The notes under the pieces were generated by a model, which was not told the DNA's origin, ran no database searches, and worked only from the letters and a program-made list of their open reading frames with translations. Source: Nitrospirota bacterium (GTDB lineage Bacteria; Nitrospirota; Nitrospiria; Nitrospirales; Nitrospiraceae). From it: a stretch of DNA of 6,619 bases. The DNA lies in assembly GCA_016195505.1 (NCBI GenBank), contig JACPZN010000162.1, positions 1-6,619 of the forward strand, given 5' to 3'. Positions 1 through 5,665 of this stretch are shown here, piece by piece (the stretch's first letter is position 1; each line of letters starts with the position of its first letter). The position numbers were made by a program, and so were the translations under genes.

Positions 1-222
1 ATTCAGCGCTTCGATCCAGCCCACTACTTTCCAATTGGAATAGGTCTCGACCTTGAGTGACTGGCCGAGCAGCTGGAAAAATCCCACAGGGAGTTCAAAC
101 CGAGAGCACAGGTCTGGATAGTCGGCCTGCAGTTCTCGACAGAGATCCTGCAAGAGCCGCCGCATCGAGAGTCGGAACTCGTCGGTTAAGTGCGCGAGAG
201 GCTGTAACTCCAATACCGACAT
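1..222 (-). CDS. Unrecognised protein, N-terminal 74 codons only
   Basis: An open minus-strand frame runs from an ATG at 222-220 to the window edge without a stop; the rest of the gene lies outside. The translation begins MSVLELQPLAHL, continues with an amphipathic helical stretch (DEFRLSMRRLLQDLCREL) and ends with NWKVVGWIEALN. Codon choice and the regular helix pattern look like real coding sequence, and overlapping frames here look like noise. There is no signal peptide or membrane segment, so it is probably cytoplasmic. No strong Shine-Dalgarno precedes the ATG; an internal ATG at 165-163 is no better. I do not recognise the family from this fragment. It is separated from the next minus-strand gene by about 170 bases, so it may have its own promoter. 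Confidence 0.6.
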   Translation of the reverse strand, partial: MSVLELQPLAHLTDEFRLSMRRLLQDLCRELQADYPDLCSRFELPVGFFQLLGQSLKVETYSNWKVVGWIEALN

Positions 223-258
223 CGTGGGTGATTCGAAAAAACGATGATTGAGTGGGCG

Positions 259-287
259 ACTGTAACGCAGAGAGGAGAAGGCTGCAA
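259..287 (-). promoter_or_regulatory. Possible sigma-70-type promoter for the left-edge gene
   Basis: On the minus strand TTGCAG (287-282) and TACAGT (264-259) are separated by exactly 17 bases, and the start codon lies about 37 bases further on. The -10 matches the consensus at four of six positions and the -35 at three of six. The spacing and location fit, but the match is weak and could be chance. Confidence 0.2.
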
Positions 288-394
288 GGAGAGGGCCGCG
301 CGAAAGGGGTATGGCACCGGACGAATAGAGAGGTTACAACCATCACTGTGCGCGGCATGTCGCCTCGCACGTGGGCCTAAAGACTAGGCAACCG

Positions 395-619
395 CTAGGC
401 GGCCTTCGCGGGCCGTGATAGGACCGGCACACGAGCCTCCGACTTGAGCATCCGGGTCGCACCCGACTGTTGGATCATCCGGTGACGGTTGATGAGGGGA
501 TCAACAATATTGCCGCATGCAATGCAGCGCAGGCCGCGCATCCACATCGGCAGATAGCTTTCTTGCAGATCGAGCAAATCGTCCGCAACCATGAGTCCGT
601 GGCATCTGGTGCACTTCAT
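395..619 (-). CDS. Small zinc-ribbon-like protein with two CxxC motifs
   Basis: This encodes 74 residues starting MKCTRCHGLM. I chose the ATG at 619-617 over an upstream ATG at 667 because AGGAGG stands seven bases before it and because the first CxxC then sits at the extreme N-terminus, as in many zinc ribbons. The visible metal ligands are C3 and C6 (CTRC, followed by H7) and C32 and C35 (CIAC). Their spacing fits one zinc ribbon or a rubredoxin-like knuckle. The last 30 residues are basic and probably unstructured. There is no signal peptide, so it is likely cytoplasmic. It may bind nucleic acid or protein, but nothing in the sequence assigns a function. It is divergent from the NFACT gene, with 243 bases between their starts. 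Confidence 0.75.
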   Translation of the reverse strand: MKCTRCHGLMVADDLLDLQESYLPMWMRGLRCIACGNIVDPLINRHRMIQQSGATRMLKSEARVPVLSRPAKAA

Positions 620-862
620 GAGAGTCCTCCTGGTAACAGTTGAGAGCTCACTACGCCATGCCCACATCTACTAACGCTGTACAGAAGCAATGACGATGCC
701 AGACGCCCCCCCTGTGCCCTTGCGGGTTTTTGCGGCGAATCGTAGAGTGGCGACCGCAGATCTTGTCCCTGCGACAAAAAATGTGACCGGATTGGCCCCA
801 TGGGACAAAATTGGGGTAGGTAGAATCCTGCATCCCTGGCACCGGATAAACTGGAAAAACCG
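620..862. other. Divergent intergenic region between the zinc-ribbon and NFACT genes
   Basis: This should hold two promoters pointing apart. On the plus strand a TAGAAT at 821-826 could be a -10 box, but no good -35 box stands at the right distance. The region has small overlapping inverted repeats: TTGTC (763-767) can pair with GACAA (773-777), or TTGTCCC (763-769) can pair with GGGACAA (802-808), and CCCCA (796-800) can pair with TGGGG (812-816). There is no U-tract and no known riboswitch motif that I recognise. No gene is supported. Confidence 0.35.
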
Positions 863-2314
863 ATGGCACTCAACGCACTGGACATCGCGCAGGTACTTGA
901 AGAAATCTCACCGGTTCTGCGCGGCGGGTGGATTCAAAAGATTCAGCAGCCAACCCCCCACACACTGGTGTTTGACGTACGCGTGCCGGGGCAAACCCAC
1001 CGACTGCTCATCTCTTGCCAACCGGAAACATCCCGGCTGCACCTCACTAGCCGCACCCTCCTCAATCCGCCGACTCCGCCGGCCTTTTGTCAATTTCTCA
1101 GAGCCCACTTCCAAGGAGCTAGGATCGACGACATCAGCCGAGTGCCAAACGACCGCATCGTCGAACTGCATTTCACCGGTAAAGAGGGCACCCGCATGAT
1201 CGTCTGTGAGCTGACCGGCAAGAAGGCGAATGTCCTGGTCCTCGATGCCGAGAGGCGAGTGCTCCGGGACCTGACACACCAGCGAGATCTTGTCGGACAG
1301 GCTTATGCGCCACCAGCGGGGAGAGAAACGGGACTGCGCGAAACGCAACTGGCCCGTTTCACAGGAGCTGCCGGTGGGGAGTTCCCGATTTCGGTAGCCA
1401 TCGAGGCGCACTACCAGGACCAGGAAGCCACGCTTGCCATCGACCGCGCGAAAGACGCACGGCTGCGTGTTCTCAAGAAAACGCTCAAAAAAGAACAGCG
1501 GCGGATCGAGGCCTGGCGAGATGACTTGGCGAAAGCGGTCAAGTACCGAGACTACGCCCGCTATGGAGAATTGATCAAAGCCAATTTGGGCTCGATCAAG
1601 AAGGGGTCCGATCACATCGCGATCCTCGATTATTTCGATGACAGACTGCCCGAAGTCACCATCCCGCTCGACACGACGAAATCTGCTCAAGGCAATATGG
1701 ACGACTATTTCCGAAAACATCGAAAATATCTTGCCGCCGAACGAGAGCTAAAACCTCGCATCGAGCGCGCAGAGCATGACTTGATCATACTCCGCCAAGA
1801 ACTCAAGGCGATTGAGGAAGGAACGTGGACGCCGCCGACCACAGGACCCTCGGCTCCCAAAACGAACGCAATGGTACAAGCGGCCACGGGCAAGGCTCTG
1901 CAGTCCGGTGACCAGCGGCGCGGTCCCTTCCGCCGTTTTACCTCGACGGATGGATTGCCGATCTTCGTAGGGCGTAACGCACGCGAGAACGACGAGCTGA
2001 CGTTTGGCCTTGCCAAGAGCGACGATCTGTGGCTGCACGCTCGCGGCACGCCGGGCTCTCACGTCGTGGTCCGACTGGAAAAAGGAAACGATCCGCCGCC
2101 AGAGACGATACGAGACGCCGCCACGCTGGCCCTGCTCTATAGTGATTTGAAGAAAAGCGGCAAAGGCGACGTGATCTACACGCGACGCAAGTGGGTTAAG
2201 AAGGCGAAGGGCCAGGCGCCCGGCGCCGTAATCGTCACCCAGGAGAAATCGCTGCATGTGAACCTGGACAAGAAACGGCTCGATGCGCTCAAGGCCCGAT
2301 CGACTCACAAATAA
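863..2314 (+). CDS. rqcH: NFACT-family RqcH/Rqc2-like ribosome quality control protein
   Basis: The 483-residue product belongs to the NFACT family (RqcH in Bacillus, Rqc2/NEMF in eukaryotes, formerly FbpA or DUF814). Members bind stalled 50S-peptidyl-tRNA complexes in the cytoplasm and recruit tRNA-Ala to add C-terminal alanine tails that mark the nascent chain for proteolysis. The NFACT-N domain spans about residues 1-160, with NPPTPPAFCQFLR (68-80) and the invariant NDR (96-98), whose D97-R98 matches the pair needed for tailing in Bacillus. A charged coiled coil follows (about 190-320), including YGELIKANL (234-242). The NFACT-R domain (about 355-465) carries DDLWLHARGTPGSHVVVR (387-404). 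Bacillus RqcH is about 570 residues; the shortfall lies mostly between NFACT-N and the coiled coil, where the helix-hairpin-helix should be. The ATG has only a weak GGAA-type ribosome site. The family call is firm; conserved tailing activity is inferred. Confidence 0.93.
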   Translation: MALNALDIAQVLEEISPVLRGGWIQKIQQPTPHTLVFDVRVPGQTHRLLISCQPETSRLHLTSRTLLNPPTPPAFCQFLRAHFQGARIDDISRVPNDRIVELHFTGKEGTRMIVCELTGKKANVLVLDAERRVLRDLTHQRDLVGQAYAPPAGRETGLRETQLARFTGAAGGEFPISVAIEAHYQDQEATLAIDRAKDARLRVLKKTLKKEQRRIEAWRDDLAKAVKYRDYARYGELIKANLGSIKKGSDHIAILDYFDDRLPEVTIPLDTTKSAQGNMDDYFRKHRKYLAAERELKPRIERAEHDLIILRQELKAIEEGTWTPPTTGPSAPKTNAMVQAATGKALQSGDQRRGPFRRFTSTDGLPIFVGRNARENDELTFGLAKSDDLWLHARGTPGSHVVVRLEKGNDPPPETIRDAATLALLYSDLKKSGKGDVIYTRRKWVKKAKGQAPGAVIVTQEKSLHVNLDKKRLDALKARSTHK

Positions 2315-2521
2315 TCGAGCGCCTTTTCGAAAATTCACTCGCAATACTGCAATGCCAGCTCATAGAGAGAGTCGGCCGGCTCAAAGCACTGGGGGAAGGG
2401 TGGGCACCCTCCCCTACTAAAACCCCTTCCTGATCCACTCTCTGGAGGCTTATGCAGAAATGGAGGTTTTTCTCGCCATGAACTCTGTCCAGCACTATGA
2501 TAATGGAGGGAGAAACCCACG
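2315..2521. other. Intergenic region before the response regulator
   Basis: The 207 bases hold no supported gene. A hairpin at 2391-2414 (a stem of about nine pairs with one A-C mismatch and a GGGC loop) could end NFACT transcripts, but no T-run follows it on either strand. TTTTCGAAAA, a 10-base palindrome, lies just after the NFACT stop. A strong ribosome site, GGAGGGAG at 2505-2512, precedes the response regulator. I see no convincing promoter. Confidence 0.35.
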
Positions 2522-3028
2522 ATGGCGGAACAGCAGAATATCCGGCCACCAACCGTTTCGACGACCATCCTAGTCGTCGATGACGAACCGGCGGTCACGA
2601 AACTCTGCAAGACGATTCTTCAACAGGCAGGCTTCACGGTGCTCGATGCCGACGGCAGTTCGGAGGCCCTCAAGATCTGCACGCAACACGAAGGACCGAT
2701 CGATCTGCTCCTCACTGACCTCATCCTACCCCCTCTGGGTTTTCAGTTAGCCTCAAGTTCCAACCAATTTCCCCATGTCCATGGCCACGAATTGGCCATC
2801 CGAGCGGCCACGATCCGGAAAGGCCTGCGCGTAATCCTCATGTCGGGGAATCCAGACAAGGAACTTGCCGGTCACGGGATTAAACGCAGGACATTACCAT
2901 TTCTCGCAAAACCGTTCGAGAAGGACGGTTTGATCAGCCTCGTTCGAGAGGCGCTCGCGAAGCCGGCACCGGCCTTCGACCTTTCAGGCCAAGGCAAAGC
3001 GGCGAACGACGTCGACTGGTTCGGTTAA
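2522..3028 (+). CDS. Single-domain response regulator with an enlarged phosphorylation loop
   Basis: This 168-residue cytoplasmic protein is a CheY-like receiver with no DNA-binding or enzymatic output domain, so it should act by phosphorylation-dependent protein contact or as a phosphorelay intermediate. The acidic pocket is D20-D21 (VVDDE), the phospho-acceptor is D66 (LLLTDLILP), the switch Ser is S108 (LMSGN), and the conserved K130-P131 lies in FLAKPF. In ordinary receivers the Gly of the MPxxxG loop follows the acceptor by eight residues; here P70 is in place but the matching Gly (G88 in HGHEL) is 22 residues downstream. About 14 extra residues (near LGFQLASSSNQFPHV) are therefore inserted after beta-3. 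A 15-residue N-terminal extension and a C-terminal tail of about 20 residues flank the domain. GGAGGGAG nine bases before the ATG supports the start. No histidine kinase is adjacent, so the partner is unknown. Confidence 0.9.
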   Translation: MAEQQNIRPPTVSTTILVVDDEPAVTKLCKTILQQAGFTVLDADGSSEALKICTQHEGPIDLLLTDLILPPLGFQLASSSNQFPHVHGHELAIRAATIRKGLRVILMSGNPDKELAGHGIKRRTLPFLAKPFEKDGLISLVREALAKPAPAFDLSGQGKAANDVDWFG

Positions 3029-3033
3029 AACGT

Positions 3034-3065
3034 GCGAGCTGGCAGTTTTTTCAACACTCTGCTAG
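3034..3065 (-). repeat. Possible REP-like dispersed repeat remnant with imperfect hairpin
   Basis: CTGGCAG (3039-3045) and CTGCTAG (3059-3065) form a seven-pair stem with one G-U pair around a 13-base loop that contains a T6 run. Read on the minus strand it starts CTAGCAGAGTGTTGAAAA and continues to CTGCCAGC. From memory this resembles a short intergenic repeat common in Nitrospira genomes; only one copy is in this window, so the sequence itself does not prove repetition. It lies between the convergent response regulator and the broken oxygenase and overlaps the latter's stop codon. It could instead act as a poor bidirectional terminator, although the T-run sits inside the loop. Confidence 0.3.
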
Positions 3066-3756
3066 GCATGTTCCGTCATGAACCATCCGGCGATCGACAG
3101 CCGTCGGTGCTGCCCCGCCGTTTGATCCACACGGCACACTCGATGGAATCGGGGCACGGTAAACATGACGAGCGATCCGGGCCGAGGTTCGATGCAGTGC
3201 GTCGGCACAAGATCGATACGCTCGGCAGTGTGAGTCGACCTTCTGGCATACAGGATCAGTTCTCCCCCCAGTCAGGCTTCCACTCCTCATGAAAGTACGT
3301 CACTAGAGCAATCCGGCGTAGCGGCGCCGGCCGGCCTCCCGTTGGATGGCCCTGATCCGTATCGTCATGGGTCAACAGACAGTCCCCGGCGGAATACGAA
3401 TAGTAACTAAATCCCAAGTGGCGTCCGATGATGTTCGGGAACGACTCCATGTACTCCTGAATGCAAGGGAGGTGCAGCCGTGAGAGTAGCCGCTGCCCTT
3501 GCTCTGGGCCGATTTCTGCTTTGGCTCAGTTGCCGGAGTTCGGAAAATCTTCCCGAACATTCGGCAAATCTAAGAGGCTTCTCCAAACGGCCTGATTCAT
3601 CCCCTCACGAAAGAATTGTCTCTCTTGAGCGGACCAGAAATTTTCGGCGACCAGCACCGGACTCGTCCGGAAGGAGAATGAGGACAAATCGGCCAGCTTC
3701 ACCGCCGATGGCATGACACCCATTGGGCCTTTCACACGCTCCTCCCCACCGTGCAT
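3062..3756 (-). pseudogene. Broken 2-oxoglutarate/Fe(II) oxygenase (prolyl-4-hydroxylase-like)
   Basis: Three minus-strand segments join into one protein of about 220-231 residues. Segment A (3756-3529) carries AENFWSAQERQFFREGM and ends in DFPNSGN. An in-frame TGA (3528-3526) stands where a Trp codon would fit. Segment B (3525 to about 3264) carries YYSYSAGDCLLTHDDTDQ and YFHEEWKPDWG. In the G6 run (plus-strand C6 at 3264-3269) a base is missing: adding one G restores WGGELILYARRS. Segment C then continues to TAG at 3064-3062 with RPGSLVMFTVPRFHRVCRV and RRLSIAGWF. These are the family's landmarks: the HxD iron ligands (HDD), the distal His (FHRV) and the Arg that binds 2-oxoglutarate (RRLSI). 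Intact relatives hydroxylate protein or small-molecule substrates using O2 and 2-oxoglutarate. The start is uncertain: ATG at 3756, GTG at 3735 (behind GGGGAGGAG), or ATG at 3723 or 3714. Because the rest is so well preserved, the loss looks recent; the frameshift alone could be a homopolymer sequencing error. Confidence 0.82.
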
Positions 3757-3833
3757 GCGGACCGGTCGACTGAGAAGGATTTCTTACCATCCCCGCTGCT
3801 GGAATGACAAGATTACGTCCCGCTCCACGAAGC

Positions 3834-3871
3834 AAGAAGGGGTTGCCATCATCCGATGGCAACCCCTTCTT
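3834..3871 (-). terminator. Terminator hairpin of the RRM protein gene
   Basis: The arms 3834-3850 and 3855-3871 are a perfect 17-base inverted repeat around the four-base loop ATCC. The outer part of the stem is A-rich on one side (AAGAAGGGG) and T-rich on the other (CCCCTTCTT), the layout of a bidirectional intrinsic terminator. It begins 23 bases past the RRM stop codon. The T-rich end is interrupted (CTTCTTGCTT) rather than a pure T-run, so termination strength is uncertain. It also separates the RRM gene from the broken oxygenase gene downstream on the same strand. Confidence 0.75.
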
Positions 3872-3894
3872 CAACCACTACTGAGTCGTGGCAA

Positions 3895-4230
3895 TTACCA
3901 GCGATCGCGCTTTCCACCACCGCCGCTCCGAGCACCACCCCCACCGAACCCACCGCGGCCACCGCCGCCACCGGTGCGTGGCTCTTGAGGACGTGCTTCA
4001 TTGACCGTCAAAGTCCGGCCGCCCATTTCAGACCCGTTGAGAGCCGTGATGGCTGCTTGTGCCTCGGAGTCCGAGGACATTTCCACAAAGCCAAATCCAC
4101 GGGATTGGCCGGTGAACTTATCCGTGATAATCCGCGCCGACGCCACGGCGCCATGGGCTGCGAACAAATCACTCAACTGCTGCTCGGTCGCCGAATAGGG
4201 CAACCCACCAACATAGATCTTCGAACCCAT
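3895..4230 (-). CDS. RRM-domain RNA-binding protein with a glycine-rich RGG-type tail
   Basis: This is a 111-residue protein with one RNA recognition motif, probably a cytoplasmic single-stranded RNA binder. The RRM spans about residues 3-80: RNP2 is IYVGGL (5-10) and RNP1 is RGFGFVEM (44-51), with the usual stacking aromatics Y6, F46 and F48. The pattern LNGSEMGGRTLTVNEARP (64-81) closes the domain. Residues 87-106 are mostly glycine with Arg and Phe (GRGGF), ending KRDRW. This architecture matches the small RRM proteins of cyanobacteria and many other bacteria, some of which respond to cold or act as RNA chaperones; a cold role here is only inference. AAAGGAGG ends seven bases before the ATG, a very strong ribosome site that suggests high expression. 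A long leader (about 220 bases from the upstream permease gene) and a strong downstream hairpin suggest an independent single-gene transcript. Confidence 0.95.
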   Translation of the reverse strand: MGSKIYVGGLPYSATEQQLSDLFAAHGAVASARIITDKFTGQSRGFGFVEMSSDSEAQAAITALNGSEMGGRTLTVNEARPQEPRTGGGGGRGGFGGGGARSGGGGKRDRW

Positions 4231-4452
4231 TGGGGTTCCTCCTTTAAAATGATGACATTGTCTTGAACACGAGGAACGGGGGAAGGAGCGGGCCGAAGAC
4301 GCGATCGATGCAGCGACTTAGGTCTGACTTCCGACGAAATTCCCGGACAAGGCAACATCGACGTTGTGGGCCTGCACTATTGAACCCCTCCACCGCGAGG
4401 CCCGAGCGATGGAATATAGCTACCCTAGCATAGGAGCTGGCTGATTACAACC
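4231..4452. other. Leader region of the RRM gene, between it and the permease gene
   Basis: The 222 bases hold no supported gene. The only clear signal is the AAAGGAGG ribosome site (4238-4245 on the minus strand). A small bulged hairpin at 4418-4438 (AGCT and CCTA arms) lies soon after the permease stop but has no T-run. A minus-strand TATATT near 4412-4417 could be a -10 box, but the -35 position is poor. A promoter for the RRM gene is expected somewhere here, and the leader is long enough for post-transcriptional control. Confidence 0.3.
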
Positions 4453-5244
4453 TTACTCCCCAACTCGAACCAGCAACCCTTGGTCTTTGCAATACGCAAA
4501 CGTCCGGTAAAACCAGGCCACGACGGCAACGAGCAGCAGTCCATTGAGACCCATAGCCCAGGCCAGATTCGTCAGTGGGGCCTCCCCTACGCTTAAGACC
4601 GCCCGCATGCCTTCGAAAACATGGGCGGCCGGATTTGCCCAGGCGACAGGTTTGAGCCAACCGGGCAAGACATCCATCGGATAAAACACGCAGGAGATCG
4701 GCTGAAACAGAAACACCATACTCCAAGCCAATACCTCCGCCTCTTGCCCAAACCGCATAATCAGCGATGTAGTAAACACGCCAATTACCCAGCCGGTGAC
4801 GACGAGGTTGAAGACGAATGGAATCAGCCACAGCCCCATGGTAAAAACATTGTAGGAATAGAACAGCAGGGCGCAGACGGCCATCACGATAGACACACAG
4901 GTCACCTTAAAGATGCTCATCGCCATGGTGGCAGCAAGAAACTCGCTGGGCTTCAGCGGGCTCGCAAAGAGATTCATCAAATTACGCGCCCAGAGTTCTT
5001 CAAGAAAGGAGATCGTGATGCCTTGCTGCGACCGAAACAGCATGTCCCACAGGATGAGGGCCCCGAGGAAGAACGTGACAACCCCGGGAATCTGACTCTG
5101 ATATCGGGCGAGGTAGAGCGTGATAAAGCCCCAAATGACGAGATCCAAAAAGGGCCAATAGAAGATCTCCATGATACGAGGCAAACTTCTCCGGTACAGG
5201 TACAAGTGCCGGACAATCAGCGCGATGATGCGATGAAGTTTCAT
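4453..5244 (-). CDS. ABC-2 type transporter permease
   Basis: This 263-residue inner-membrane protein should form the pore of an ABC exporter with the ATPase encoded two genes upstream. About six hydrophobic segments are visible: roughly residues 25-47, 55-75, 105-131, 136-162, 170-190 and 226-249. The first cytoplasmic part is basic (RHLYLYRRSLPR). The amphipathic stretch ELWARNLMNLF (83-93) is typical of the region that contacts the ATPase, and FYPMDVLPGWLKPVAWANP (187-205) followed by HVFEGMR (208-214) is the conserved ABC-2 block near the fifth segment. The overall plan is like NodJ and other ABC-2 permeases. The gene starts six bases after the stop of the small membrane protein and has no clear ribosome site of its own, so translational coupling is likely. 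Relatives export polysaccharides, drugs, lipids or metal- or haem-linked compounds; the substrate here is unknown. Confidence 0.92.
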   Translation of the reverse strand: MKLHRIIALIVRHLYLYRRSLPRIMEIFYWPFLDLVIWGFITLYLARYQSQIPGVVTFFLGALILWDMLFRSQQGITISFLEELWARNLMNLFASPLKPSEFLAATMAMSIFKVTCVSIVMAVCALLFYSYNVFTMGLWLIPFVFNLVVTGWVIGVFTTSLIMRFGQEAEVLAWSMVFLFQPISCVFYPMDVLPGWLKPVAWANPAAHVFEGMRAVLSVGEAPLTNLAWAMGLNGLLLVAVVAWFYRTFAYCKDQGLLVRVGE

Positions 5245-5250
5245 AGGCCG

Positions 5251-5649
5251 TTAATGCTGATGCTCCTCGCTGCATCCAACGCACTCATGGTGACGGCCAA
5301 GCAACTCATCAATGAGATGGCGCACCCCATCGAGCATGTGCGCCCCGGCCAGTCTCCCATCGGGCGCCTGCCGCAACCCAAAACCTAAGAGAACGATCGG
5401 CACACCCATCATTCCCAGGCCAAATGCAGAACTCGCTCCGTCCGCTCTACCGTGCCACCAGCATAGTCCCGCAACGAGCATGAGCGGTACGACGCCCACT
5501 GTCAGGCCGTTCAGCACAACACGCCAACCACAAGTACGGCGAACGAGGCCTACCGTTCCGATGGCCGACCAAAACAACCCCCAGCAGGCGCTCACGCTGA
5601 GCCCCCCGACTAGCAGACCCACTCCGAAAGAGATCCATTGTTGATTCAT
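5251..5649 (-). CDS. Small three-helix membrane protein with Cys/His-rich tail
   Basis: This 132-residue protein lies between the ATPase and permease genes of an ABC operon (gaps of 16 and 6 bases), so it is probably an accessory part of that transporter. Three hydrophobic segments are seen, near residues 5-36, 44-66 and 75-93. The basic loop VRRTCGWR (36-43) after the first suggests that loop is cytoplasmic, which would also place the C-terminus inside; this topology is a guess. The tail after residue 100 is soluble, contains a short amphipathic helix (HMLDGVRHLIDELL) and ends RHHECVGCSEEHQH. H120, H121, C123, C126, H130 and H132 form a plausible metal- or haem-binding cluster. I do not recognise a named family. 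GGAAC about eight bases before the ATG may serve as a weak ribosome site. The regular membrane pattern and operon position make it a real gene. Confidence 0.8.
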   Translation of the reverse strand: MNQQWISFGVGLLVGGLSVSACWGLFWSAIGTVGLVRRTCGWRVVLNGLTVGVVPLMLVAGLCWWHGRADGASSAFGLGMMGVPIVLLGFGLRQAPDGRLAGAHMLDGVRHLIDELLGRHHECVGCSEEHQH

Positions 5650-5665
5650 CGTTGCGTTCCAGCTT

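Noticed and set aside
95..370. A 91-codon minus-strand open frame over the left-edge gene start
   Set aside because: It overlaps the better-supported edge gene in a different frame and has no clear ribosome site or recognisable motif.
763..816. Mutually exclusive small hairpins before the NFACT gene as a possible attenuator or riboswitch
   Set aside because: The stems are only five to seven bases, no T-run or known aptamer is present, and such pairings arise by chance in GC-rich DNA.
690..1199. A 169-codon plus-strand open frame across the intergenic region and the NFACT start
   Set aside because: It overlaps the NFACT gene in another frame, has no ribosome site, and its translation is low-complexity with no recognisable domain.
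908..1720. A 270-codon minus-strand open frame antisense to the NFACT gene
   Set aside because: It is a shadow of a strongly supported NFACT coding frame in GC-rich DNA; the translation shows no family.
2391..2414. A G/C-rich hairpin as an intrinsic terminator of the NFACT gene
   Set aside because: One mismatch, and no T-run follows on either strand; I only mention it in the intergenic entry.
2452..2481. A nine-residue leader peptide (MQKWRFFSP) before the response regulator
   Set aside because: The GGAGG is only three bases from the ATG, the peptide has no run of regulatory codons, and no terminator or alternative structure accompanies it.
3256..3450. A 64-residue minus-strand frame that could be called as a stand-alone small gene
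   Set aside because: It contains the HDD iron-binding block and continues on both sides into oxygenase sequence after removing a stop and a frameshift, so it is a fragment of the broken oxygenase.
3856..4266. A plus-strand open frame rich in Thr, Ala and Pro opposite the RRM gene
   Set aside because: It is the complement of the glycine-rich tail and RRM; the RRM motifs on the minus strand are unambiguous.
4621..5388. A 255-codon plus-strand open frame opposite the permease and small membrane protein genes
   Set aside because: The translation is rich in His, Gln, Lys and Pro, as expected from reading a membrane protein gene backwards, and it spans two genuine genes.
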